DNA of 64,000 nt from Prunella strophiata. Its lineage: Eukaryota > Chordata > Aves > Passeriformes > Prunellidae. Within the stretch, counting starts at the first letter, position 1. Every line of letters begins with the position of its first letter. The translations under genes and the position numbers were made by a program. The notes below the pieces were generated by a model. That model was not told where the DNA came from, searched no databases, and was given only the letters and a program-made list of their open reading frames with translations. Location of the stretch: positions 72,332,330 through 72,396,329 of the forward strand of contig JAZBQD010000015.1 of assembly GCA_036583965.1 (NCBI GenBank), read 5' to 3'. Positions 1 to 13,200 of the stretch are shown here, piece by piece.

Positions 1-7
1 ACCCCTC

Positions 8-60
8 CGCACACACACACAGACACACACACAGACACACACACGCTGCACAGGCACACA
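8..60. repeat. Imperfect (CA)n microsatellite
   Basis: CA dinucleotides are interrupted by single G substitutions, giving short ACAC blocks separated by AGAC, and grade into the CpG-rich sequence that follows. It is a plain simple repeat at the edge of the CpG island, with no coding signal. Confidence 0.8.
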
Positions 61-1002
61 GAAACACGCAGCAGCCGTCGCTCGGAGCCGCCCCAGGGCG
101 CGGGCTCCGCGCAGGGCCGGGCGCTGCCCCCGCCCGCGGGTTCCCGGGCCCCTTCATCTTCTTTCTCCTCTTCTTCCTCCTCCTTCTCCCTGGCCCATGA
201 CTTCACCGCCGTAACGAGCACATTAGTGCAGGGCGTCGGGAGACACTGTGCCGCGGATGCCCTACATAGGCAACGACCAACGTAGCAAGAAAGGGAGGAA
301 AGCGATGGAGGGGGGAGGCCCGGGAGAAAGAGCCGTGAGGAAATAACGCACTTTGTTACCTTTCGGCTGAGGGCATAAACACCGCTCCTTGCAGCCCAGC
401 CCAGCCCGGCTGCCTCGCCGAGGGGAGCAGCGCAGGACCCCGCACCAAGAAGAAATATCACGCAGGCGGGAAGGGTGTGTGGGGGGGAGGGGGACGGACC
501 TGGCACCATTACGGTGCCTGTCGTACTCACCGATCGGCGCCGATTCAGCCTGCTTGCTCCCAAACATATACCAAAACCCAACAGCAAATCCTCAGTCCGC
601 TAAGCGAGAATGAAGCGGGGGAGCGGGGGGGGGCGAGCGACGGCTCCGGGCTTCACCGCAAGGTCCTGACCTTGCCCAGCTGCAGCATCTTCGGCTTGCC
701 CCCCCCCAGGGCGTGCGTGTGCGCCCGTGTGTCCCCGTGTCCGTGCGAGCGCACCGATCCGGCTCCGAGGGGCTCGGCCGCAGGACAGCTGCCCGCTGGC
801 TGCCGGGGCGAGGAGGGCTCGGCATCCACCGCCCCGCCGCTGGGGCGAGGCGCGGGGCCGCTGCGGCGGCGGCGGCTGGGGCAGGCTGCGCGGCGGCGCC
901 GTAGCGCAGCGCGCCGGGCGGGCGCACCGGCCGCGGGATGTGGCCGAAGGAGACACAGCCGCCGCCGCAGCATCTGCCGCCGCCGCGCTCCCGCCCGCCC
1001 TG
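60..1002. promoter_or_regulatory. CpG island, left half (probable promoter region)
   Basis: This stretch is rich in G+C and in CpG dinucleotides, with dense CGCG, GCCG and CGGCGGCGG runs around 60-150 and 740-1000. The 60 kb to the right is AT-rich and CpG-poor. In birds and other vertebrates such unmethylated-looking islands usually mark promoters and first exons. There is no obvious TATA box. A minus-strand ATG segment with a splice donor lies inside it at 531-567. On the plus strand I found no convincing start codon plus donor, so the direction of transcription is open and could be bidirectional. Confidence 0.7.
531..567 (-). CDS. Possible first coding exon of an unidentified gene (12 codons plus 1 nt)
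   Basis: Read on the minus strand, an ATG at 567-565 opens a frame encoding MFGSKQAESAPI. The frame then meets a strong consensus 5' splice site, GTGAGT, at 530-525. An in-frame TGA lies nine codons upstream (594-592), so this is the first ATG of its frame. The segment would leave one nucleotide of the next codon at the exon end. The context of the ATG is weak (T at -3). It lies in the CpG island, as expected for a first exon. The gene would then run left, out of the window. I do not recognise the peptide, and the segment could equally be a 5'UTR exon or chance. The frame continues to 262 if unspliced, but that extension looks like ordinary GC-rich noise. Confidence 0.3.
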
Positions 1003-2742
1003 CCTCCCTCCCTCCCTCCCTCCCTCCCTCCCTCCCTCCCTCCCTCCCTCCCTCCCTCCCTCCCTCCCTCCCTCCCTCCCTCCCTCCCTCCCTCCCTCCC
1101 TCCCTCCCTCCCTCCCTCCCTCCCTCCCTCCCTCCCTCCCTCCCTCCCTCCCTCCCTCCCTCCCTCCCTCCCTCCCTCCCTCCCTCCCTCCCTCCCTCCC
1201 TCCCTCCCTCCCTCCCTCCCTCCCTCCCTCCCTCCCTCCCTCCCTCCCTCCCTCCCTCCCTCCCTCCCTCCCTCCCTCCCTCCCTCCCTCCCTCCCTCCC
1301 TCCCTCCCTCCCTCCCTCCCTCCCTCCCTCCCTCCCTCCCTCCCTCCCTCCCTCCCTCCCTCCCTCCCTCCCTCCCTCCCTCCCTCCCTCCCTCCCTCCC
1401 TCCCTCCCTCCCTCCCTCCCTCCCTCCCTCCCTCCCTCCCTCCCTCCCTCCCTCCCTCCCTCCCTCCCTCCCTCCCTCCCTCCCTCCCTCCCTCCCTCCC
1501 TCCCTCCCTCCCTCCCTCCCTCCCTCCCTCCCTCCCTCCCTCCCTCCCTCCCTCCCTCCCTCCCTCCCTCCCTCCCTCCCTCCCTCCCTCCCTCCCTCCC
1601 TCCCTCCCTCCCTCCCTCCCTCCCTCCCTCCCTCCCTCCCTCCCTCCCTCCCTCCCTCCCTCCCTCCCTCCCTCCCTCCCTCCCTCCCTCCCTCCCTCCC
1701 TCCCTCCCTCCCTCCCTCCCTCCCTCCCTCCCTCCCTCCCTCCCTCCCTCCCTCCCTCCCTCCCTCCCTCCCTCCCTCCCTCCCTCCCTCCCTCCCTCCC
1801 TCCCTCCCTCCCTCCCTCCCTCCCTCCCTCCCTCCCTCCCTCCCTCCCTCCCTCCCTCCCTCCCTCCCTCCCTCCCTCCCTCCCTCCCTCCCTCCCTCCC
1901 TCCCTCCCTCCCTCCCTCCCTCCCTCCCTCCCTCCCTCCCTCCCTCCCTCCCTCCCTCCCTCCCTCCCTCCCTCCCTCCCTCCCTCCCTCCCTCCCTCCC
2001 TCCCTCCCTCCCTCCCTCCCTCCCTCCCTCCCTCCCTCCCTCCCTCCCTCCCTCCCTCCCTCCCTCCCTCCCTCCCTCCCTCCCTCCCTCCCTCCCTCCC
2101 TCCCTCCCTCCCTCCCTCCCTCCCTCCCTCCCTCCCTCCCTCCCTCCCTCCCTCCCTCCCTCCCTCCCTCCCTCCCTCCCTCCCTCCCTCCCTCCCTCCC
2201 TCCCTCCCTCCCTCCCTCCCTCCCTCCCTCCCTCCCTCCCTCCCTCCCTCCCTCCCTCCCTCCCTCCCTCCCTCCCTCCCTCCCTCCCTCCCTCCCTCCC
2301 TCCCTCCCTCCCTCCCTCCCTCCCTCCCTCCCTCCCTCCCTCCCTCCCTCCCTCCCTCCCTCCCTCCCTCCCTCCCTCCCTCCCTCCCTCCCTCCCTCCC
2401 TCCCTCCCTCCCTCCCTCCCTCCCTCCCTCCCTCCCTCCCTCCCTCCCTCCCTCCCTCCCTCCCTCCCTCCCTCCCTCCCTCCCTCCCTCCCTCCCTCCC
2501 TCCCTCCCTCCCTCCCTCCCTCCCTCCCTCCCTCCCTCCCTCCCTCCCTCCCTCCCTCCCTCCCTCCCTCCCTCCCTCCCTCCCTCCCTCCCTCCCTCCC
2601 TCCCTCCCTCCCTCCCTCCCTCCCTCCCTCCCTCCCTCCCTCCCTCCCTCCCTCCCTCCCTCCCTCCCTCCCTCCCTCCCTCCCTCCCTCCCTCCCTCCC
2701 TCCCTCCCTCCCTCCCTCCCTCCCTCCCTCCCTCCCTCCCTC
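1003..2742. repeat. Perfect (CCCT)n / (GGGA)n tetranucleotide array, about 435 units
   Basis: About 1,740 bp of CCCT repeat show no interruption that I can see. Every 60-base row from 1021 to 2700 is identical and in phase. The plus strand is all pyrimidine; the minus strand is GGGA and could form G-quadruplexes. The array is a mirror-symmetric homopurine-homopyrimidine tract, the class able to form triplex (H-DNA). It sits inside the CpG island. Because the unit is 4 nt, it reads without stops in all frames (Ser-Leu-Pro-Pro on plus, Gly-Gly-Arg-Glu on minus). These open frames are by-products, not genes. The exact length should be treated with care, since assembly and sequencing of such DNA are error-prone. 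Confidence 0.97.
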
Positions 2743-3200
2743 GCATCAGGCGCGGACTGGGGAAAGCCACCAGGCGCGGCCGAGGCGCCCGGCCAGCGCC
2801 TACAGCCCATCATTTGCTGCCCGAATCGCGGTCCCAGCTCCTGCCCCGCAGGGAGGGACCCGCGTGTCCCCGGGCCGAGGCCAGGGGCGGCCAGGCGGGT
2901 CGCTCCCGCGGGACACGGCGCTCCCATCCATGCTGCCCGAGCCCCTGCAGCCCCGCACGGCCGCGCCGGATGAGCCGCGCCGGGCCCCGCAGCGGAACCC
3001 GCGGCCGGACCGACCGCCGCCACCGGGCTGCACGGCGACTCGCTGCTGCCACCTCTCGCTCGGCGCTCTCGCAGCTTCCCCAAACTGCTGCGAGCAGGAG
3101 ATTCACCTGGCTGAACGTCCCACTTCTCACCGACCCATGGCTGCGGTGGCTATCCCTCCCTTAATGTCACGGGAAGGCCGGAGGCTACGTCTTCCCACTG
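2743..3200. promoter_or_regulatory. CpG island, right half
   Basis: CpG-rich sequence resumes right after the CCCT array and fades by about 3.2 kb, where the DNA becomes AT-rich. It carries many CGCG, CCGG and GCGG motifs, for example around 2750-2790 and 2880-3020. The left and right halves therefore look like one island that was split or enlarged by the array. No canonical TATA box, coding start or donor was convincing here on either strand. Confidence 0.65.
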
Positions 3201-6200
3201 CCAGAACTGCCTTGTTTTAGGCCTGAGGTCACTTTTTAGGGGGGCAAGGGGGTTTATTTCCATATGTAATGGACCATATAGATGGGTATAGGTGTCCTTT
3301 CCCTTGGTTTAGGTGAAGGTGGTCCATCTACCTCTGACAAAAAATGTAAGTTACAGCTGAGGGTGATTCAGCCTGGCAGCACCCCTCAATGCCAATGCAG
3401 ATTTTGCTCAACTACTAGGACTTGTGAGAAGAGCACCTCTGGGCTCAAGTCCAGAGTAAGCCCAAAACCTCATTGTCAGGTTCTGGTCTGGCATGTCTTG
3501 ATGCCTGCTGAGTTGCAACTATAGAGGAGAGCTTGCTGGTGGCAGAGCACAGTGGCCAATCCAGTCTTTGACTTGAGTAGAGAAGCGACCAACTAGCCCA
3601 TTGTCCTGAACTTTTGGCTGGACCAAAAGTTCATTTTTTTTCTGCTAAGCTGCAAGACCCTGGGTTTGTGCTTCCCAGCCTGAGACAGACATCTAACTCT
3701 GAACTGAAAGTAGTGGATCACTCAGTAGTTACCTGGAGTCACTGTCTTACAATTAAACTTAAGATGTACTTGATAATAAAATTACTGGGTGCCACAGTAT
3801 CATAGCTATACCTTAGCATCATGTCATCCACCTCCTGCAGCCCAGCCTCTTTTTCAGAGCTGAAAGGTCTTTCTGTCAACAAAGGTAAAGAAGATTGAAA
3901 GACTAGAAGTAGGTTGTGTCCTCCTTCCATTCCCCCTCAAATATTCCCATGTAATAGGGACATTTCATGGCCCTGGGGACTGTACACATCTGACCTAATA
4001 GTAGGATAAGCCGTGTGTGCTAGTGAAGAATGAACCTAAGGCATCTGATTCTCCCCATGCTACGAAGGTTACCCAGCTGGCTATACTGATTTGAGTAGTT
4101 AGTATGGAAGCTGTTAGCCTGGAATAATAACAAGAAAGATATATGATAATGTAGATCCTCCAGAGGGAAAGTGAATCCTAGAGACAGAAGGGTTTTGGAA
4201 GAATCTGGGAGGTGCCTGAAATCTTTTTTTCTCTCACAATGTTTCCTCCTTTCACATTACAGTTTTGCATGAGGGGGATTTCATCTTAAGATGCTGCAAG
4301 ATTCAAAAAGCTTCTCCTTTTTCCTGTCACTTTCCTCTCTGTTTCTCTCTGCTGCATCACATTTTCAATGTTCCCTGGTACCAGGTGAGGTCAGAGAAGG
4401 GGCCAGAACCAACCCTGCTTATGGATATGGAGAAATGTAACAAGGGAATTAACTAAGAGTTTCAATATGACTTTTTACTGCTGTTGCTGCTGTCACAGAG
4501 GAAGAGTAAGGGAGATCAGTGAGGGTTAAGAATGTGAAAAGCAGTGAGATCAACTTCTGGAAGAGGTTGCATTCCACACAGCTTCTGGAAGAGGTCTGCC
4601 AACTTTATTCTCAGTGACTAAACCTCTTCTTCTGACAAGCATATGTAGGTGGAAGCTGTTCACTTTTTTTGGTCAGTCCCAGACTTCTTGGATATAGAAA
4701 GTCTGTTTTCTCAGGCTTCTCAGGTCTGTACCTAGAAGTGCTGTATCTATCCTAATCTTTGATTAACTTCCCTGAGGGTTTGTTCAAGTTGGAGTTTTTT
4801 TATTTTTTTCCTTGAAAAAGATGGAAAAAGAAAAGGAAATTATCATATCAAGGCAGATATTTTCCAGCATGGGAACTGTAAAAGCGTCTTTGCCATTTAT
4901 ATTTGCCTGTTAGATTTACAAAGGTTCTTGAGCCTCCAATTTCTATTTGGTCAAATTAATGGCAAGTAAAAATTTTAGAAAACAGAAAAAAAGAAGTAGT
5001 AACATGAATAGAGTTAAATACAGTAATAGAATTTTCAGATAATGAATCCTCCAAATGACTGTATTATAGAAAACAATAGCAGTAACAAATTTTTCAAGTT
5101 TAGGCTCAAGGGTTCCATCTTGGAATAGCTGGCTACCAGTGATAATTTTCCCATCCTGCTAACTAAAAATACTTATTTTTCTTTGTAAACAATTTCATCA
5201 TGAGGAAAAGGATGAAGCTAGGAGTGGAGGAACCCAAGGAAAAGTCCATTAGTCAACAGCTGGATGAGTCACCTAAATTATGGGATACCTAGACACTAGT
5301 TGTATCTGCATCTCAAATCATATCTCAGTTGTATCTCAAATAATATTTAATTTTTGTTTGATCCTTCTTGGAACAGAGTTTGGAAGCTTGAATTTTTGGA
5401 CAGAAAGGAAAACATTTCTTTGCTGTTTTGACTTTCTTTAAGATTATGTTTAAATTTAAATGTGTATTTCATATGAAGATTTTTGAGATCCTCTGTCATG
5501 GTCCAGGTCCAGAACTTCTTTTTTCATACTGACGTCAATGGGAGCTTTCCACACTAAAAATGTAACTGAAGTGAAACTAGGTATATGTAATAGTTTCATG
5601 TTTCAGACAGCCTTTAGCAAATCTAGAATAAAATTGGGAAAACTTGGTTTTGCCCTTTTTAATAAACAGAAAAATCAGTCCAGCATGAATAGTTTTTAAG
5701 TTTAAAGCAGTATTTCAAAGAAGTTCTTGCAATTACTGTCTTATCCATTTCTAAGAATTATTTCAAGGTGAAATTATTAAAAGACATTGACAACATCCAC
5801 CAAAATACATTTCAGATAAGAAAGAACATGTTTCTTGAGTCACACAGTATGGTGTCTTAGTGAAACCAAGCTGGAAATAAATTCAAATAATTGGTCCAAA
5901 TTTCTTCTCTTTTATTTGACTTTGATGTTATCTTTAAAAAGTCAAATCATCCTTGAATTATAGTAATACTAAATGTATTTTCCATTTTTCCTAATTGTTG
6001 TCCATTTCCTATACTTGTATAACAACAAAGTACCCATAAATCCTTGTGATGAGGATGATTTTCTATGCCACAATGATGACATGACAAGAGAAGGTTTGCA
6101 TGATTGTATTTGCAAAAGCTTGCATTCTGATCTCATGAAAATATTTCTTAAACAGAAGTCTCCTAAAGAAATATAAGGTATTTTCAATTCTGAGGCACAG

Positions 6201-9200
6201 CTGGCTTTGACTCAGTCTGATTATGAGTAAATTATTGTTGAAGTGCTAAGCTTGACTGGCAATAGGAAGATACAATTGAATTTGTAGTACCTGCAGATTT
6301 TGTAAATGAATCTGTATTTGCATTGAGAGAGTTGGTTTTTATGTACTGAAGACAGCTCACATCCCTAGGACCTGACTGAGATTTTCTTATTCCCAGCTTC
6401 ATCCATTGATGACCAAATAGGCAGTAATGAAAAAAATCTTTCTGAAACAGCTGTACTAAAATACTTTTGGACCTAACTTACTTAAAATAATCATTGTAAA
6501 AATTATTGTTTAGTGAATAGCTGCGATTAGTTTCCTAAACAATTTGGCATTTTGAGCATGTCAGATTTTCTCATGAAATAATACAAAAGGTTAAAAATTC
6601 AATTGAATTCAATGGTGAGTGTCAGTCATGATCAATCAGAGCTCCTATTTAAGGTACAGTAAGGGAACTACATTTTTAAATAATAAAACTTCATTTAAGT
6701 GTTCCTGATTAATGAGCTAGTTTAAGTTTTACTTAACTTCACAGAAAAACATAGTGAAAATATTAAGAGAGTAACAGACAATGTCGGTGCTTTTTCCTAT
6801 CAATTAAACAGATATGATTTAAAGAGAGCTTGGGGTTTTTAGTTTGTGGGGTTTTGGGGGTTTTTTTTGGTATATTGTCATTTGGAAGATGGAAGGCCAG
6901 AAGTTGAAATGAAAATTAACATAGTGTAAAAATTGTTCTTTTCAGCATCCAGTAAAACAAAGTTTCCTGTTATAAATTCATATACCCTGTACATGGATAG
7001 GTTGCACAAAGAGCTGAATGTTCTGAAATAATTTGTAAACCCTAATCCCATGAAAGAAAGTAATTTTATTCTGTCTTCACATCACCCCGTATTACCAGCA
7101 GTACAATGTCAACTCAGCTGCAAATTATAATCTATGGATTGGATATCTATGAATGTTCAAAACATGTTTATCTCCATTATTGTCAACTGAAATGACAAGC
7201 CATTCCCAGGATACATCCTTTAATACATTTACAGCTATAAAAGTATTTAGGATTTAGGTATAACACTTACAAAACTATACTGTACTTCTGGATTATTTTT
7301 TCACTTTTCTGTATTTGTATATTGAATAAGTCCATCTCAACAAAAAGGACCATCCTGCAAAAAGTCAAGCAGAAGTCTTGACACAGATTCAGAAAATGAT
7401 GCTGTTTGAATAAAATTTAGTGAACCCTTGTTACAATTATTATCCTATTATTTAATCCATTTATATCAGGGTTTTACTTTGTATCTTTCCACAGTGTAAA
7501 AACGGTCAGAATTCAAGGAACCAGTAGATTGATTATCTAGTTAGACCTCATATTGCATAAGAATGAGATATTACCTACCCTGAAGTCAAAATTAATGACT
7601 TGGCATTATGGAATTATGGAATGCTCGGTCATTTTCTAATCTGGGCTCTATTATAATTAGTAGGTATCAGGAAAGATGAAGCTAGTTTTACTTCACTGTT
7701 ATACTCCATGAACATCATGCTCCAAAAGTGACACACATTTACCTTTTCCAATCAGTGTGATTTTAATTTCCTGGGGAGTCTTGGTGTGTTTTTCCAGTGC
7801 TCAGAAGAGCTTTTCATCTGACACTTTTTCAGAACCTTACCCTAAATTTAATTTGATAGTTTCACTAAGTCTTATGAAAATCCACACCTCTGAAGCTCCA
7901 TGGGTATACAACCATTAGCAAGGACAACTTATAAGAGTTGTCTTCTTATGTGGCATGCACATGAGTGTTTCTGTGTGCAGGAAGGCACCTGGTAATATTC
8001 CCCATACCTGACGTTCCTTAGGTATGCCACTGGTGCATTCAAAATATTTGCCCCACCAGTGGCATCAAGGCTGAAGTCACAGTGGGAGCTGTCTGGAGAG
8101 CACTGATGGCAGTGTGGACACAAGGCCCTCCAGCATATCCTGTGCATTGTGAGGCCCAAAATACTTCATTTCCCTTTGTTTCTCAGCTGAGCTTTTCTGC
8201 ACTTCATAGCTGTGAAGCAGATTGCCTTACACTTTGACCTGATAATTCTCTCTGTCAGGCCTCAGTTCATCTCAAAAAAGGTTGGACTGAGTCAGATCAT
8301 CTGATTCATGCCTGCTACCCAGTTTTACCACTTTTTGCTATAGGCTGTGTTGCATAATTGGCTATCTCTGGTCCTATACATGATTTGTAAAAAGGTGTGT
8401 TTGTCATCATCCTGTAGAGTTTTCAGTAGCAAGCTTACTTCTACAAGCTAAATTGTTTAGAAAGAATAAATTTCAGTAACTGAAGGAGGACCAGCTGCTG
8501 CAGTTTAAATGGCCATTCACATAAGAGTTGAAAGGTTGACTGTACAATAGATGAATACAATACTGAATTTTTCCTATGAAAGTTTACAACATCATGGTTT
8601 TCTATCTGGGAAATTAGATTTTCACAATGATGTTTTAAAAATGGAAAATAGTGAAAAAATATGTGGCACAACATTTAAACAATTATGAATTGTTCAGCTT
8701 GGCACCATTATTAAAGTCTGTTGCTGTCTCATGTTCTTTGTAATAGTTTTCAGCACATCTTTTAAGTGCATCAAGAAAATGTGTGTTGCACAAGGAGCAG
8801 GATGTGTTTTTCCTCATTTCCTGTTTTACTCCTTCTCTTTCAATTTCAAGGTAAAAGATTTTGAAGGTAAACTTGAATTTCTTACCCTATGCTTTTTCAG
8901 CAGAAAAATGAACTGCTTATTTTCGTGTAATCCTGTTATGTAAATCTCTGTATTACTGCACACCTGACCTCCCTTGTGGTATTTTTAACTTGGTGGAAAA
9001 CACAAAGATATGTTTTATCAGCACCACCTGCTAAAATTCCAAAGGAAAAAATAACTGTGTTTAGTATTTTCTTACCTTTTATGAAAGAAGAAATAAATGA
9101 AAGTAATAAGCTGTAAAGTAGTACCAAATTCTAAGAAGGAAATAAGATGTTTTATGATGTTAATGTAAAAATTTTATTATCACTAATGTTATTTATCAAG

Positions 9201-10017
9201 TACTTATTAAAATGCATTTATATAAATTTATGTAGTCAGTCCATTTTGTTAAATTTTGAAATCTCCACAACTTCTACTGTGGCTATACATTATGAAAACA
9301 ACTGTAGCTGTTCAAAAGTAACATAGCCAGTCCCAGCATCAGTCCTTTTGGAGAGACACTGAAAATATGCTGTGACAGCTCTAATGACCTCAACAGCAAG
9401 AATCCATTTAAAGAGTTAAAGCCTTTTAACTGAGTTACAAAAAATCTTTGACATTTCCCATGTCAACTCTGTCCCTAAAGTAAGTTACTTTTGTCATATA
9501 CAGAGTTCAGATGGTAAATCTTCTCCTTTTTCACTCTAGGATATCAATTTAGAAATTTGTATTAGATTCAGTGACCTTTGGTTATATTTATGTTATTTGT
9601 GATGCCTGTGAGATTTTTCAGCTGTTATAAAGCAGCTGAGAATGGTACTGTGGTTTTGGAAGTTTGAACATATTCTGTAGAAAAATACAGGTGAGCAACT
9701 ATCCATATTTGGATTATTTTTTCCTGTTTATTCTAATGAGTGATTGACAATGTAGTTGCCAATTTAATCTAATACTGCATCAAGCAATTGTGTGACACAC
9801 TGTAGGTTTTGATCTTCATACACTTAGCATGAATTTTATGGCTAGACTGTACTTGCACTTTTTTGAGGCAGCTGTTTCTTGTAAAAAATGATCAAACCAC
9901 AAAACAACATGTAAGAGATGTCTATATGCTGTTATTTCAGTAGTACATAGTGGCTAACCCCCCTCATTTTTCAAAAGCTAGTTTTTGTTTTCATACACAG
10001 AGCTCAAAAAAAAGAAG
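3201..10017. other. Non-coding AT-rich DNA, no gene seen
   Basis: No recognisable exon, RNA gene or transposon. Open frames are all below about 85 codons and stand alone. Minor homopolymer runs occur (for example G/T runs near 6830-6870). Two good donor-like words, GTAAGT near 3344 and GTAAGC near 3454, lie just beyond the CpG island on the plus strand but are not attached to a convincing exon. Confidence 0.6.
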
Positions 10018-10286
10018 AATCATAGAATCACAGAATTTTAAGGAGTGGAAGGTACTTTAAAGATCATCTAGTCTCAACCCCTCTGCCATTCACTTCCCAA
10101 GAGATCAGGTTGCTCAAGGCCTTATTCAGCCTGGTCTTGAACACTTCCAGGAATGATGCATCCAAAGTTTCTCTGGGCAACCTGCTCCAGTATCTCACCA
10201 CCCTCACAGTAAAGAATTTCTTCCTAACATCTAGTCTAAATTTTCCCCTTTCATTTTGTGTTCATTACTTCTTGCCTCTCTATAGA
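10018..10286 (-). mobile_element. CR1 LINE 3' fragment
   Basis: This is a 5'-truncated CR1 in minus orientation. On the plus strand it begins with the reverse complement of the CR1 terminal octamer repeat (AATCATAGAATCACAGAAT). The antisense of the usual 3'UTR follows, including the region matching 'agatgatctttaa' and 'ggcaacctg'. Read on the minus strand, the left part encodes the end of the CR1 ORF2 protein, with motifs such as FRLDVRKKFFTVRVVRYW and RLPRET and then a stop. CR1 copies usually keep the 3' end and lose the 5' end, as here. Divergence is moderate. Confidence 0.93.
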
Positions 10287-13200
10287 ATGCACTGTGGGCT
10301 TATAATGGCAAGCATTAATTTCAACAATTTGTAAATTTTATCCTTCACTTAGGTTTCATGTGTAGAAGTCAGTGTATTACAGTGAAGAAAAATACTTTTA
10401 TCTGTAAAAGATATTTCATTAGTGGTTATTTAGTGACTTGCTCTTCAGATATAATATTGCATTAGTCTATTACAAAAAATGTGATCTGGAATTTTTACAG
10501 ATCTAATAACAATCTCAAGATGGCTGCAGTCACAGGGATAGCAGACAATTTGTGTGTTTAATATATATATATGAGGTGCTCATTAAAACAGAGGGCTGAG
10601 GGTTAGGATGCTCTGTTATAGATCCTCACTAAGGCAGGATATGTCTGCAGCTTCCATACAATGGATTTCTACTGTTTCACTTATTGAATGGTGTATCAAA
10701 CTCGTTAGATTAGACTGAGGTTTTTGGATGAGGAACAACATATAAGCATGATAGGAAAACTCCCCCAATATAAACAGTGTACTCCAGAATGGGTAAGTAT
10801 AAAGAGCCACCACAACATGAACCTCTGTGAAAGGCAGACTGCCCTGACCGTGACTGTTTCACAGGCTTCTCCTCTCCCACTGGTTTGTCAGGGGGGCTCA
10901 GTTTTCCCCCTTATGAGTAACAGGCAAATAAATGTGATCTTACTGGAAGAGGTGAAGCTGCCCACCAGATGCTGCAGATTAATATATTTTTTTATGAATA
11001 ATGACACAAATTAGGTACTCCTGACCATTTTAGTAAAAGTCTTGACTACTCTTTCAGCTCAGACAGGCAGTGGGTGTTCGTCATCCTTCCAGAGCAAGGG
11101 GGAAGGCTATTCCACTTATATATCAAAGGTGCCTCCTTTGCCCTTAATTTCTTCTCTATAGATCCATGATCACCCTGATTTCACTTCAGTGTAATTTTCT
11201 ACCTCTGTCAGCCTTTGTTTTGAATCCCCTAACATCGTATAGTCAGTTTCATCCTTTGCCTGAAAGCCCCTTAAATATTGTGAAAATGTTTTTTCTTTTC
11301 TGAGAGACCTGTGACACTCTTTCTCCCTCTCTGCACCCCTTCTTATCAGTTACAAAAAGCTGATGGAACCTCTCCAAGGCCTTGAGTGATTTGTTCAGTT
11401 GTGTTCCCTCAATCTGTGAGCTGGGAGATCTGGTCATAGATATTGTCTCTGTTATCTCTTTTTCCAGAGGGTCTGTGTATCGAGGTGGGGTTTATTACTT
11501 TTTCTGGTCTTCTCTTTGTTTTCAATAATACTCTCAAAAAATGTCCTTACATTACAAATGTCATATATCCATTATACTTCACACAGCTTTTACCTTCCAC
11601 CTATCCTTACAGTACTTATCAATATTAACACAATGTTTGAGCAACTGGAGCCCATCTTCTTAGGAGAGCTGATCTAGATGAAAAAAACTAAGCCAGTTCT
11701 TTTTGTCTGAGTCATTTGTTAAGGGGATTCTGAAGGTAACATCACCTGGTAGTCTTTCAAGCAACACAATACACTTTTTGCAGACTCTGAAAAGAGCATC
11801 AGCTACATAAAATTACTTTGATTTTTACAAAGTATTTTACTGGTAGAAGAAATGCACTGATATTAAAAGAAAAACACCCCTGGTAACAACAAATAACAAA
11901 TAACTAACTTGGATTATATCATAATTTAACATGTAGATTCAAAAACAACTCCAGTCCTGTGGGCTTTTAAAATACCCAATAATCTTCAGATCTTTTAGTG
12001 CTGCTTTGACAGCTTTTTTACAAGAGCAGCTGAGACATATTCAGCAGCAGTCTGCATATTCTGCACAGAACTCCCAGCATTCAGCAAAAGCTGATAAGCC
12101 AATATATTTTAGCTGCAACCCTCTACTTTTCCCAGGGTATCTTCTTGAGCTCTTTCTAGGTAATTTCCCTGCTCTAGTGCATTATGTGAGAACTTGCTCA
12201 TGTGACTTCATTTCACTTAATGTATTTTGGCTGTGAACCAGAAATTACTGAAAAAGCTTGGTTTTCAATAGTTGTCTTTTCCTACTGAAAGAGAATACTT
12301 GAAGAACATAAACCATTATGTGAAGGGAAAAAAAAAAAAACCCAAAGGAACTGAACAAATTCATCTCAATTTTGATTGATTAAAAAATTTTGCCCTATTG
12401 TAGACAACCTGTCCAGATATTCCATGTACCCCAACCTCTTCTTGGAGGCAGTTTACCCTTTCTTGTTGTGTCTCCAAGTGACACAAACCAGACCTGTACT
12501 CACCTTAAGGTGTTCAGACTTTTGAATGAGCCATGAATTTGATAGACTTTAATCTAGAGCTCTAGATTGTGAAAGAGTAGGGAGGTGGGAGTTAAAGGCA
12601 GTTTTGGCCTTTCCAAGAATTACATCAGGAAAGCAACCTACATCCTAGATATAGGAAAATGCATGGATTAATAAAAATAGTTTCTGAATGACATGGTATA
12701 GGCTTTTATGGCCTCTAGACCTTTAAAACTCCTGTGAAAAGAATTGATATTGCATATTGCATAGTACAATACAAAAAAGAACATCTTCCTAGAAACTGGT
12801 GATGGTTTTATTTATTGCAGATTCCTAAGACTTCACAGATTGAGGTAAATTCCCTCTAAATTTGATCCTCACATTCTGAACCAGCCAGCTAATCTAGAGA
12901 TAAAATATCCACCAGGTCTACTGCAGATTCATCTCAAAAAGTCAGGGAAGGAATGATTGCTTCTGGAGGCAATAGTAAAGAATAATTATTGTCTGGATAA
13001 CTACAGTTTTCTGGCATAATTTATCTATAGAGTGGATATCATCCTTTTCTGAAGTGTATTTAAAACCAATAAATTCCCCAAATTAGGTCTTACCTTACAT
13101 AAGATATTCAGTGTACATATATGGTATTAATTTTTCTCCTTTATTCTTGGTATATGGACAACAGGACTATGTAACAGGTGCAATGTGGACACATGGATGG

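Noticed and set aside
477..3164. Very long open frames across the CCCT array (up to 895 codons on plus, 827 on minus)
   Set aside because: A perfect 4-nt repeat without stop words is open in every frame. The flanking residues look like CpG-island noise and no protein family was seen.
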